The notes beneath the pieces were generated by a model. That model was given only the letters and a program-made list of their open reading frames with translations. It was not told where the DNA came from and did no database searches. Made by a program: the position numbers and the translations under genes. From Nitrospina sp. (lineage in GTDB: Bacteria > Nitrospinota > Nitrospinia > Nitrospinales > VA-1), in the NCBI GenBank assembly GCA_018665625.1, contig JABJCF010000306.1, positions 1 to 12,686 on the forward strand: a stretch of DNA of 12,686 bases, in the 5' to 3' direction. How positions within the stretch are numbered: position 1 is the stretch's first letter; each line of letters starts with the position of its first letter. This document shows, in pieces, positions 1-7,289 of this stretch.

Positions 1-66
1 CAAGGGGAATCGAACCCCTGTTTCCGGCGTGAGAGGCCAGCGTCCTAGCCGCTAGACGATGGGGCC
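1..66 (-). tRNA. tRNA-Glu (anticodon CUC), 3' end cut by window
   Basis: Reading the minus strand from 66, the 5' acceptor arm is GGCCCCA, followed by a D arm with CTAGCGGCTAG. The anticodon stem CTGGC/GCCGG holds the loop CTCTCAC, so the anticodon CTC lies at 33-31. The T arm AGGGG/CCCCT with loop TTCGATT is complete. Only the last bases of the 3' acceptor strand fall outside the window. The pattern closely resembles E. coli tRNA-Glu, whose isoacceptor is UUC; this is the C34 version. The gene starts 39 nt after the stop of the membrane-protein gene on the same strand. No separate promoter was found in that gap, so co-transcription is plausible. Confidence 0.93.
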
Positions 67-105
67 ATACGTAATGCAAAGCCTTACTGTAAAGAAACGT
101 AGTTT

Positions 106-570
106 CTAAAACCCGTCGCGTTTCATAATGGGCGGGCCGGTACGGTTTTTCTTTTTCTCTTTTCTTATAACATCTTCTGCTTCGAGGTCGCGCTTGTTAA
201 CACCCGCTACTAAAAATACCATCAGGGGATAAGCAGGCAAGGACAAAATCCCCCAGGTTGCCATAAACTTTCCTCCCGCAGATATCATACCCCCATCGCC
301 GCCTTCATTTCCTCCTGTACCAAATGCGAGGAACAGCATCAGTCCTAGTAGCATTCCCATCAACGATGAAACAGAAGTTTTATGCGCGATTTCGTTCATA
401 TATAGTGTTGCCAGGAGTGGGAAGTCGCTGACATAAGCACCTATAAGACCCAGTGTGAACATGATGAAAATAGCCGCCATTAAAAAGTCGTTGGTGATGG
501 CAATGGTTGCGACCAACTGATAGGCTGGGGCGCAAAGGCCAACGATAAAGGGATTTCGATAAATGCTCAT
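106..570 (-). CDS. Small four-helix membrane protein of unknown function
   Basis: The protein has 154 residues and was not recognised as a member of a named family. Four hydrophobic stretches are visible, at about 9-25, 30-48, 66-84 and 105-124, so it should be an inner-membrane protein. A glycine-rich loop (about 84-100, with GTGGNEGGDGG) lies between helices 3 and 4, and the C-terminal tail after residue 125 is charged and basic (RKEKKKNR). The ATG start is supported by AGAGG a few bases upstream. The gene sits alone between tRNA-Gln upstream and tRNA-Glu downstream, all on the minus strand. A 6-bp inverted repeat, AGAAAC/GTTTCT with a 3-nt loop (93-107), overlaps its stop codon; it is too weak to call a terminator. 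Function cannot be inferred from the context. Confidence 0.75.
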   Translation of the reverse strand: MSIYRNPFIVGLCAPAYQLVATIAITNDFLMAAIFIMFTLGLIGAYVSDFPLLATLYMNEIAHKTSVSSLMGMLLGLMLFLAFGTGGNEGGDGGMISAGGKFMATWGILSLPAYPLMVFLVAGVNKRDLEAEDVIRKEKKKNRTGPPIMKRDGF

Positions 571-623
571 TTTTCCTCTTTTGTCCTAAAAAAAGCGGCG
601 ATATCTTGAAATTACAGCCGTTA

Positions 624-660
624 TCATGCTGAGTTCATCGAAGCGTCTCGCTTGAGGTGC
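624..660. repeat. Intergenic repeat-like element with small hairpin
   Basis: This stretch resembles the short dispersed elements found between genes in many environmental bacterial genomes, of the type CTTCGATGAACTCAGCATGA on the minus strand. That resemblance is from memory and was not searched. It contains the inverted repeat AAGCG/CGCTT (641-645 and 649-653) with a 3-nt loop. It lies between tRNA-Gln and the membrane-protein gene, and no reading frame with coding character is visible. Only one copy is seen in this window, so repeat status is inference. Confidence 0.4.
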
Positions 661-670
661 TCAAAGTCTG

Positions 671-705
671 CCAATATTGCCTCCCCTGCTAAGGGGGGGA
701 ATTGG
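671..705. repeat. C/G-tract inverted repeat abutting tRNA-Gln 3' end
   Basis: An outer inverted repeat, CCAAT (671-675) and ATTGG (701-705), encloses an 8-bp stem of CCTCCCCT (680-687) with AGGGGGGG (692-699), one pair being G-T, and a 4-nt loop. On the minus strand it follows tRNA-Gln directly, and the outer arm shares the three bases that encode its CCA. It could fold in the tRNA precursor as a processing or termination signal, though no U tract follows. The same C-run, loop, G-run, ATT layout recurs at 10542-10564, which suggests a dispersed palindromic repeat. Confidence 0.5.
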
Positions 706-776
706 CTCGGGTACAAGGGCTCGAACCTCGACATCCAGAATCAGAATCTGGCGTCCTACCATTAGACGATACCCGA
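703..776 (-). tRNA. tRNA-Gln (anticodon CUG) with encoded CCA
   Basis: On the minus strand the acceptor 5' strand TCGGGTA (776-770) pairs with TACCCGA, followed by discriminator G and an encoded CCA (705-703). The anticodon stem CCAGA/TCTGG carries the loop TTCTGAT, so the anticodon is CTG, reading CAG glutamine codons. The T arm CGAGG/CCTTG has one G-U pair and the loop TTCGAGC. The body is very similar to E. coli tRNA-Gln(CUG). A strong promoter lies at 812-840, giving a leader of about 29 nt. Confidence 0.95.
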
Positions 777-811
777 GTATTAATTCCATCAAATCTTGGA
801 AACCTTGATTT

Positions 812-840
812 ATAATAATTTTAATAGATTTCCATGTCAA
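812..840 (-). promoter_or_regulatory. sigma70-type promoter of tRNA-Gln
   Basis: On the minus strand there is a perfect -35 hexamer TTGACA (840-835), a 17-nt spacer, and the -10 hexamer TATTAT (817-812), 5 of 6 to consensus. Transcription would start near 805, about 29 nt before the mature tRNA-Gln 5' end at 776. It faces away from rsmD. An imperfect inverted repeat, AATCTTG/CAAGATT (792-798 and 838-844), brackets it. Confidence 0.75.
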
Positions 841-877
841 GATTGTTTGCGTTCATTATTATAAGGAATATTATTAA

Positions 878-1441
878 ATGCGTGTGATTTCTGGAACTGC
901 ACGAGGAACCCGGCTAGTGGATCTGGGGGATGCTGAGGTTCGGCCCACATTAGATCGGGTAAAGGAGTCGTTCTTTAACCAGATAGGACAGAATCTGGAG
1001 GGAAAGTCTTTCCTCGATTTGTTTGCCGGGACGGGGTCGATGGGCATTGAGGCCCTAAGCCGGGGTGCAGAAAAGGTGATTTTTGTCGAGAAGAACCCTG
1101 CCGCTCAACTCCTGATTACGGGTAACCTGGAAAAGTGCAGGATGACGTCCGAAGATAGGATAACCCGCTGGCAATTGATGAAACTGGATGCCTTGAATGC
1201 AATATCGGTTTTGAAAGAGAAGGGCGCTCGGTTTGATATCATTTATATTGATCCTCCCTTTGCGGATGATCTTTACGAGGTCTCTTTAACAGCATTGGCG
1301 GATATACTCGAAAATGACGGCTGGGTTATTGTCGAACATTTCCATAAAACTAAATTACAAGAAAGTTATGGTAGACTAAAATCTTTTAAAGACAGGCGTT
1401 TGGGTGACTCTTGCCTATCGTTTTTTGAATTGAAATTATGA
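878..1441 (+). CDS. rsmD: 16S rRNA (guanine966-N2)-methyltransferase RsmD
   Basis: RsmD uses S-adenosylmethionine to methylate N2 of G966 in helix 31 of 16S rRNA, acting on the assembling small subunit. The 187 residues match the usual family length. N-terminal RPTLDRVKESFFN (22-34) is a family signature, LDLFAGTGSMG (46-56) is the SAM-binding loop, and IDPPF (124-128) holds the catalytic DPPF motif of amino-N methyltransferases. The ATG is preceded by AAGGA at a suitable distance. The last four bases overlap the mnmA start as ATGA, so translation is probably coupled. In many bacteria rsmD is followed by coaD; here mnmA takes that place. Confidence 0.95.
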   Translation: MRVISGTARGTRLVDLGDAEVRPTLDRVKESFFNQIGQNLEGKSFLDLFAGTGSMGIEALSRGAEKVIFVEKNPAAQLLITGNLEKCRMTSEDRITRWQLMKLDALNAISVLKEKGARFDIIYIDPPFADDLYEVSLTALADILENDGWVIVEHFHKTKLQESYGRLKSFKDRRLGDSCLSFFELKL

Positions 1442-2511
1442 ATGATCCAGAAAAAATAGCTATAGCCATGAGCGGGGGGGTAGACAGCTCGGTCGCCGCA
1501 TCGATAATTAAAGAACAGGGCTATCAAGCGGTCGGCATCTCACTGCAATTGTGGAACTATTCTGACTCGGATAACCGCTTCGGAACCTGTTGTTCGCTCG
1601 ATGACCTTGCCGATGCACGTCGTGTTGCTGAAAAGGTGGGCATCCCTTTTTATATTCTCAACATGGAAAAAAAGTTTAAGGAAGAGGTGGTCGACTATTT
1701 CATTTCTGAATATATGCAGGCACGCACCCCCATCCCTTGCACGTTGTGCAATCAGAAATTAAAGTTTGATGAGATGATTCAGAAAGCGGAATCGTTTGGT
1801 GTGCATCGTGTAGCCACCGGTCATTACGCTTCCATCGTTAAGCATCCAAGCGGTAAATTTCTGGTTCGCCGGGGACGCGATCGTTGGAAGGACCAGAGTT
1901 ACTTTCTTTTCAACCTGTCGCAGGAGCAACTTTCCAAGTTGGAGTTTCCATTGGGTGATATGGATAAAAATGAAGTCCGCGAACGGGCGCGACAATTGGG
2001 ATTGAATGTGGCAGAGAAAGCCGAGTCTCATGAAATATGTTTCATTCCAGATAACGATTATCCAAAGTTCATTGCGAAACAATTAAATGGTGATGCTTTT
2101 CAGCAGGGAGATATTGTTAACTCAAATGGCGATGTGCTTGGCAAGCATAAAGGGTATCCGGCGTTTACAATTGGTCAGCGCAAGGGGCTGAACCTGGGTG
2201 GACTCAAAGAGCCGCACTTCGTAACGCATATTGACCCGGTGAACAACCGAATCACCGTTGGACCTAAAAAAGAATTAGAAAAGGCGAACTGTACTGCCGG
2301 TCAAGTCAACTGGTGCTTGGAGGTTGGAGATTCTACTCGCGCGGATGTGCAGATTCGTTATCGACATCAAGGTGTCCCGGCTACTATCACCAAGTTAGAG
2401 GGTTCTCGTGTTCGCATCGACTTTGATCAACCTCAAATATCGATTGCGCCCGGTCAATCGGCTGTATTTTATCAGGATGATTGCGTGATCGGCGGCGGGT
2501 GGCTGGAATGA
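1438..2511 (+). CDS. mnmA: tRNA-specific 2-thiouridylase MnmA
   Basis: MnmA adenylates and then thiolates U34 at carbon 2 in the tRNAs for Glu(UUC), Gln(UUG) and Lys(UUU), with sulfur relayed from a cysteine desulfurase. The 357 residues begin with the PP-loop MSGGVDSS (11-18). CTLCN (101-105) and SHEICFIP (197-204) carry the two catalytic cysteines, C104 and C201, which correspond to E. coli C102 and C199. GHYA lies at 128-131, and the C-terminal half is the central plus beta-barrel part (FTIGQRKGL at 243-251). Cys101 adds a third cysteine close to the site, the arrangement proposed in some MnmA proteins to hold an iron-sulfur cluster. The gene overlaps rsmD upstream and the IMPase gene downstream, each by ATGA. 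A run of seven G at 1474-1480 encodes the PP-loop glycines. Confidence 0.96.
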   Translation: MNDPEKIAIAMSGGVDSSVAASIIKEQGYQAVGISLQLWNYSDSDNRFGTCCSLDDLADARRVAEKVGIPFYILNMEKKFKEEVVDYFISEYMQARTPIPCTLCNQKLKFDEMIQKAESFGVHRVATGHYASIVKHPSGKFLVRRGRDRWKDQSYFLFNLSQEQLSKLEFPLGDMDKNEVRERARQLGLNVAEKAESHEICFIPDNDYPKFIAKQLNGDAFQQGDIVNSNGDVLGKHKGYPAFTIGQRKGLNLGGLKEPHFVTHIDPVNNRITVGPKKELEKANCTAGQVNWCLEVGDSTRADVQIRYRHQGVPATITKLEGSRVRIDFDQPQISIAPGQSAVFYQDDCVIGGGWLE

Positions 2512-3290
2512 GTGAAGAAGTTATAGTCGCAGTAGATGCGGCTCTGCAAGCAGGTAAAATTCTTCGTGAGCGCGCTGATGATATCGGTAAAATTTCTTTT
2601 AAAGAATTTTATGACCCGGTGACTGAAGTCGATCACCTGGCTGAGAAAACAATTATTTCCCGGATTAAAAAATCTTTTCCCGACCACGATATTCTCGCCG
2701 AAGAATCGGGTGACACAGAAGGTAGTGATTCAACAAACAAATGGATCATCGACCCGCTTGATGGAACGTTGAACTACTCCCATGGTTATCCCTGTTATTG
2801 TGTTTCCATTGCATTGGAGCAACAGGGTGAAATTAAAGTGGGTGTCATTTATAATCCGTGTCTGGATGAATTGTTTGTTGCCGAAAAAGGCGAGGGTGCG
2901 ATACTCAATGGGAAGCCAATACACGTATCAAAAATTCCTACATTGCAGAAGAGTTTGCTGGTTACAGGTTTTGCGCCGCGTGTAGTGATGTCCGACAAAG
3001 ACAACCTCGATCATTTCTGCAATTTTATGAAATCCTGTCAGGCAGTGCGCCGGCCTGGCTCTGCGGCGATGGATTTGGTATATACCGCGATGGGTCGCTT
3101 TGAAGGATTCTGGGAGAGGATGTTGCACCCCTGGGATGTTGCGGCGGGGCTTCTTATCGTTCTCGAAGCGGGTGGCAAAGCCAGTAAGTTCGATGGCACG
3201 CCGACAAATGTTTATGATCAGGAAATTCTTGTTAGCAACGGGCTTGTGCATCAAGAAATGGTAGATGTGTTACAAAAAGGCCAGTCGTAA
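2508..3290 (+). CDS. Inositol monophosphatase family protein (SuhB-like)
   Basis: This is a Mg-dependent phosphatase of the IMPase/FIG superfamily; likely substrates are inositol monophosphate or a related sugar or nucleotide phosphate. From the start at 2508 the protein has 260 residues, the family norm. Metal and substrate motifs are all present: EES (65-67), the IDPLDGT block (81-87) with D82 and D85, and HPWDVAAG (207-214) with D210. I chose 2508 because it overlaps the mnmA stop as ATGA, repeating the rsmD-mnmA junction; an in-frame start at 2481 would lie inside mnmA and add nine Arg-rich residues. The exact substrate (SuhB, HisN or CysQ-like) cannot be settled from motifs. Confidence 0.9.
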   Translation: MSEEVIVAVDAALQAGKILRERADDIGKISFKEFYDPVTEVDHLAEKTIISRIKKSFPDHDILAEESGDTEGSDSTNKWIIDPLDGTLNYSHGYPCYCVSIALEQQGEIKVGVIYNPCLDELFVAEKGEGAILNGKPIHVSKIPTLQKSLLVTGFAPRVVMSDKDNLDHFCNFMKSCQAVRRPGSAAMDLVYTAMGRFEGFWERMLHPWDVAAGLLIVLEAGGKASKFDGTPTNVYDQEILVSNGLVHQEMVDVLQKGQS

Positions 3291-3329
3291 TTCCCTCCAG
3301 ATTCTCCGGTTTAAGCCGTGAGTAATTTC

Positions 3330-3962
3330 ATGAAAAAATTATTTTTACTCTTCTTTTTTATTTTTTGGTTTGCGGGCTGCCAGTCCACCGGTCAGAAAGA
3401 CTGTGCCGGGTGTGCCTACGATGTGTTTTTATGGAAAACAGCAGTAGATACCATTGCGTTGGCAAACTTTCCTGAAGAAGAGTTCAATGCTGTGGTGCAC
3501 TATGCCGAATTTTCCAATGCCTGGGTGACAACTGGAAACGAAGTGAATATCACTTCCAGGTTTCTTCACGAACTTTCAAAAGAACAACGGATAGCCGTGG
3601 CGGCCCATGAAATTGCGCATCTCAAGTCGGGGCATTACTACACTAGACTCGGTGCATCTATTTTAACTTCGATTGGATTTTCCGTGTTGAACGTTTTTGT
3701 GCCCGGTGCGGGTTATAGTGAATATCTAGTCAAACCGGCACTGATGGGTGGATTCTCGCGACCCCAAGAGCTGGAAGCGGATAAGCTGGGTGTCAGTTAT
3801 TTAACCAAGGCGGGATATTCATCTAAATATTATTTGCAACTTTTAGATGTGCTTCGTAAAAATTCGGGAGAAAAAACTGAAGAAGCCAATTATTTTTCCA
3901 CCCACCCGACGAATGAAGAGCGGATGAATCAAATCATTAATTTAAAACAAGCTAACGAATAA
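3330..3962 (+). CDS. M48-family zinc metalloprotease lipoprotein
   Basis: A membrane-tethered periplasmic protease of the M48 (BepA/LoiP-like) type, probably serving envelope protein quality control. From ATG 3330 the protein has 210 residues. A signal peptide, MKKLFLLFFFIFWF, ends in the lipobox FAGC with lipidated Cys17. HEIAH (93-97) is the zinc motif, with E94 catalytic. ELEAD (147-151) supplies the third ligand Glu in the ExxxD pattern. Residues 106-127 are hydrophobic. A GTG at 3318 would add MSNF and is a possible alternative start; neither has a strong Shine-Dalgarno. The gene follows the IMPase gene closely and may end that operon. It lacks the TPR domain of BepA. Its 3' end faces speA with only 12 bp between them and no visible terminator. 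Confidence 0.9.
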   Translation: MKKLFLLFFFIFWFAGCQSTGQKDCAGCAYDVFLWKTAVDTIALANFPEEEFNAVVHYAEFSNAWVTTGNEVNITSRFLHELSKEQRIAVAAHEIAHLKSGHYYTRLGASILTSIGFSVLNVFVPGAGYSEYLVKPALMGGFSRPQELEADKLGVSYLTKAGYSSKYYLQLLDVLRKNSGEKTEEANYFSTHPTNEERMNQIINLKQANE

Positions 3963-3974
3963 CTAAAATTATTT

Positions 3975-5888
3975 TTATATACTTTCAGGGTCCACGAGGT
4001 AGGTGTATCCACTCAAACCTTCTTTATAAAGACTCAGAAAGTCGTCTGCTTCCTTTTGTGTGACGATGCCCCGTTGAACACAGCCAATGAGGAACCCATC
4101 AATGCGCCCTGCAAGCTCGTCGGCTGAAAACTGCACGTAGTCGAGTACATCGGTTACATCTTCACCTTCAATAATCTGTTCATACTTTAAAGTGCCATCT
4201 TCGTTCTGGGATACATGAACCGTGTTGGTGTCTCCAAATAGGTTGTGCAAGTCGCCCAGAATTTCTTGATAAGCTCCCGTCAGAAAAATACAGAGAGGAT
4301 AGGTTTCTCCGGGTTCCAGTGGGTGGACGCGAAGAGTGCTTTCGGTTCCCCGGTTGGTTCCGATAAAAGTATCTATCCTGCCATCTGAATCGCAGGTGAT
4401 GTCTTCAAGGGTTGCATCGCGGGTGGGTTCCTCGTTCAATCGGTAAATCGGCACGACAGGAAAAACCTGATCGATAGCCCATGAGTCTGGTACCGATTGA
4501 AAGACAGAAAAGTTGCAGAAATATTTATCAGCCAGTCGGGTTTTCAAGCTGCGAATTTCGTCAGGCATGAATTTAAGGCGCGTGCTTAGTTTTTCAATTT
4601 TCCGACAAATGCCCCAGAAGATTCTTTCGGACATGGCTCTGTCTTTCAAAGAAATCAGGCCTAAGAGAAATTGGTTCTGTGCTTCATCTTTTAAATGCAC
4701 CGCATCGTGCCAGGACTCATTCAGGTTTTTATTGGAAGTTGAATCGAGCACATAAAATATTTCTTTAACGACCTGGGGAGCATTTTCTTCGATTTCAATG
4801 GTGTCACTCCATTCCGGAAAGCTTGTTACATCGAGAACGTTGACAACCAGTATGGAATGATGCGCTGTCATGGCTCTGCCAGATTCGGATATGATGTTGG
4901 GATGAGGCAGGTTTTCTTTATTGCAGACTTCTAAAAGATGGTAAACCACATCGTTGGCGTATTCTTGCACCGTGTAATTAGTGCTCGATGCAAAGGTGGA
5001 ACGAGAGCCATCGTAGTCGACACCCAACCCGCCGCCGACATCAATGTATTCAATGTTGCAACCAAACTTCATTAACTCTGAATAAAACCGTCCCACTTCC
5101 TGCAAACTGTTTTTGATCCTTCGGATATTGGTGATCTGACTGCCTAAATGGAAATGGATTAATTTGATACTGTCTAGAATGTTTTTGTCTTTGGCTATTT
5201 GCAAAGCTTCCATTAACTCGATCGAATTTAGCCCAAACTTCGAGTTCTCTCCCGCAGAAGAAGACCAGCGGCCCTGACCGGTGCTTAATAGCTTGATACG
5301 CAGCCCAATGTTCGGCCTTACGCCCAACTCTTTTGCGACCTTTTCTATTAGAGACAGCTCATTCAATTTTTCAACAACAATGAAAACCTTTTTGCCGAGT
5401 TTTTGACTCATTAAAGCCAGCCGGATAAAAGCTTCATCTTTATAACCGTTGCAAACCAACAAGGCTTCAGGGTTGTCGAGGATAGCCAGGATGGCGTGCA
5501 ACTCGGGTTTGGATCCGGCTTCGAGTCCAATGTTGTAAGGTTGGCCGAATTTAACGATTTCTTCTACAACCTGTCTTTGCTGATTCACTTTGATGGGGTA
5601 GACGCCATGATACTTTCCCTTGTATTCATATTCTTCAATGGAACGTTGAAATGAGTTGGCGAGATTGGCGATGCTGGCTTTAAGGATGTCCGAAAAGCGG
5701 ATGAGAACAGGAAGCGAATATCCCTTCGACTGAATGTCGTCGACCAGATCTTTGAGGTCAATATCATGCTTGTTCTGGTGATTGGGTCTTACAACGATAT
5801 TCCCTTTTGGGTTGATATCAAAATACCCTGCACCCCAGCCGCTGATATTATAATGTTCGCGGGCTTCTTCAATGGTCCACTTCGGCAT
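3975..5888 (-). CDS. speA: Biosynthetic arginine decarboxylase SpeA
   Basis: SpeA is a PLP- and Mg-dependent enzyme that decarboxylates L-arginine to agmatine, the first step from arginine to putrescine and spermidine. The 637 residues are close to the 658 of E. coli SpeA. YPIKVNQQ (97-104) carries the PLP lysine K100. HFHLGSQ (245-251), GGGLGVDYDG (285-294) and ESGRA (335-339) are the fold-III barrel motifs that bind the cofactor phosphate. CDSDG in the C-terminal half is the catalytic Cys/Asp motif contributed to the partner subunit. AAGGA lies about 14 nt upstream of the ATG, somewhat far. It is divergent from lysA across a 165-bp AT-rich gap (5889-6053) that should hold both promoters; I could not pick a convincing hexamer pair there. 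Confidence 0.96.
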   Translation of the reverse strand: MPKWTIEEAREHYNISGWGAGYFDINPKGNIVVRPNHQNKHDIDLKDLVDDIQSKGYSLPVLIRFSDILKASIANLANSFQRSIEEYEYKGKYHGVYPIKVNQQRQVVEEIVKFGQPYNIGLEAGSKPELHAILAILDNPEALLVCNGYKDEAFIRLALMSQKLGKKVFIVVEKLNELSLIEKVAKELGVRPNIGLRIKLLSTGQGRWSSSAGENSKFGLNSIELMEALQIAKDKNILDSIKLIHFHLGSQITNIRRIKNSLQEVGRFYSELMKFGCNIEYIDVGGGLGVDYDGSRSTFASSTNYTVQEYANDVVYHLLEVCNKENLPHPNIISESGRAMTAHHSILVVNVLDVTSFPEWSDTIEIEENAPQVVKEIFYVLDSTSNKNLNESWHDAVHLKDEAQNQFLLGLISLKDRAMSERIFWGICRKIEKLSTRLKFMPDEIRSLKTRLADKYFCNFSVFQSVPDSWAIDQVFPVVPIYRLNEEPTRDATLEDITCDSDGRIDTFIGTNRGTESTLRVHPLEPGETYPLCIFLTGAYQEILGDLHNLFGDTNTVHVSQNEDGTLKYEQIIEGEDVTDVLDYVQFSADELAGRIDGFLIGCVQRGIVTQKEADDFLSLYKEGLSGYTYLVDPESI

Positions 5889-6053
5889 TCAGAGGGGTCC
5901 TTTTTAACTGTATAAGTTTATGGAATGAGTCTATTAAAATTACCTCAAAGCTTGAAAATGTCAATTGAAAACAAAGCATTTTTTTGAATTCCTAAACTGT
6001 GTTATAAATTCTTCATTGTATGTTTAATCTTCAATCTGAACCAGAGATAGAAA

Positions 6054-7289
6054 ATGAAAATTGAAAAAGTCGAAGTGCAGGAAATTGCTCGTCAGTTTGG
6101 CACTCCTGTTTATGTATATAGTCTTGAAATTCTGCGTCAATCCATTCAGGAGATTAAAAAACTCTCTCCTGTCACCCGGTATGCGATGAAGGCCTCATCT
6201 AATGTAAGTATTCTTCAGGAGATGCTGGCGAATGGAGTCAAGATCGATGCGGTGAGTGTTTATGAAGTTCAACGCGCTATTCGTGCAGGGTATAAGGCTG
6301 AAGACATATGTTTCACCAGTGACGTATTTTTTAATTCTGATGATGTGAAGTATTGCCTCGATAATGATATTTATTGTAATTGCGGCACATTAGGAATGGT
6401 TGAAGAATATGGTCAGGCTTTAAAAAAGCAGGGAACGGGTTCCGCAAAAATTTCTATTCGTATTAATCCCGGTGAGGGAGCGGGGCATTCAAAAAAAACC
6501 AACACAGGTGGGCCTTATAGCAAGCACGGCATCTGGTATCAAAACCTGGATGAGGTAAAGAAATTATTGAAAGAATATAACCTGACGCTTTCAGGAGTGC
6601 ATATGCACATTGGTTCTGGTGGCGATATGGAACACCTCAAGCGCATTACCGGAAAACTAGTGGACTTCGCCAAAGAGTTCCCTGATGTAGAAACAATAAA
6701 CTTCGGTGGTGGTTTGCCTTATCAGTATGATCCCGAGCTGCCGCAGGAAGATATCTCAGGCTACAAAGCTATCATCGATGAACGGGCGAAGGTTTTGAAA
6801 GATCATTTTGGTCGTGAAGTGGTATGTGAGATTGAGCCGGGAAGAAGATTTGTTGCTGGTTGTGGTTACCTGATCGGTGAAGTGCGTTCGCTCAATCACA
6901 CTTTCGATGAAGACGGAAAACGTATCGACTATGTTTTGACCAATGTTGGATTTTGCCATTTGATTCGGCCGATGGCTTATGGATCGTTTCACCCTATCTG
7001 GTTTGATGGCGAAAATCTGGGGCCAGAACAAGATCTGATTATTGCCGGTCCGGTCTGTGAATCGGGAGATGTGTTGACCCAAAAAGATGAAGAGCCGGTT
7101 CCGCGGAAATTGCCGATGCCCAAATCGGGTGATTGTATAGTAATAGGTGGGGCAGGGGCTTATGGGCATGTCATGTCTTCGAACTACAATTCACAACCTC
7201 TCATCCCTGAAGTCATTGTCGATGGTGATCAATGCACCCTGACCCGAAAACGCCAGACGCTGGATGACATCATGCAGTCTGAAGTTTAA
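6054..7289 (+). CDS. lysA: Diaminopimelate decarboxylase LysA
   Basis: LysA catalyses the last step of lysine synthesis, PLP-dependent decarboxylation of meso-diaminopimelate. The 411 residues resemble the E. coli-type enzyme (420 aa) rather than the longer Gram-positive type; the block GHSKKTNTGG followed by SKHGIWY (144-162) is shared with it. PLP lysine K46 sits in YAMKASSN (43-50). HIGSG (185-189), GGG (218-220) and EPGR (261-264) line the phosphate site. CESGD (335-339), GAYG (368-371) and SSNYNS (375-380) form the active-site end. Carboxynorspermidine decarboxylase is a related alternative, but the SKHGIWY and CESGD blocks favour LysA. The stop overlaps the stop of the convergent pterin dehydratase gene by four bases. 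Confidence 0.92.
   Translation: MKIEKVEVQEIARQFGTPVYVYSLEILRQSIQEIKKLSPVTRYAMKASSNVSILQEMLANGVKIDAVSVYEVQRAIRAGYKAEDICFTSDVFFNSDDVKYCLDNDIYCNCGTLGMVEEYGQALKKQGTGSAKISIRINPGEGAGHSKKTNTGGPYSKHGIWYQNLDEVKKLLKEYNLTLSGVHMHIGSGGDMEHLKRITGKLVDFAKEFPDVETINFGGGLPYQYDPELPQEDISGYKAIIDERAKVLKDHFGREVVCEIEPGRRFVAGCGYLIGEVRSLNHTFDEDGKRIDYVLTNVGFCHLIRPMAYGSFHPIWFDGENLGPEQDLIIAGPVCESGDVLTQKDEEPVPRKLPMPKSGDCIVIGGAGAYGHVMSSNYNSQPLIPEVIVDGDQCTLTRKRQTLDDIMQSEV

Noticed and set aside
845..877. Promoter of rsmD using TATTAT at 857-862
   Set aside because: The start point would fall at about the Shine-Dalgarno site and the -35 at 835-840 does not match consensus on the plus strand; the hexamers fit the opposite-strand tRNA promoter much better.
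1474..1480. Run of seven G as a possible frameshift or phase-variable site in mnmA
   Set aside because: It encodes the invariant PP-loop Gly-Gly-Val in the correct frame; nothing shows slippage, and a frameshift here would destroy an important gene.
2481..2507. Nine-residue N-terminal extension of the IMPase
   Set aside because: It would lie inside mnmA and add an Arg-rich stretch; the ATGA overlap at 2508 matches the preceding gene junction and the family length.
5889..6053. Specific sigma70 promoters or a lysine riboswitch in the speA-lysA gap
   Set aside because: TTGAAT (5984) and TATAAA (6003) are only 13 nt apart, and other pairs are worse; the gap is too short and lacks the long structured leader expected of a lysine riboswitch.
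6756..7169. 137-residue minus-strand open frame inside lysA
   Set aside because: It lies wholly antisense to a strongly motif-supported gene, has no recognisable domain and no credible ribosome site; it is a shadow frame.
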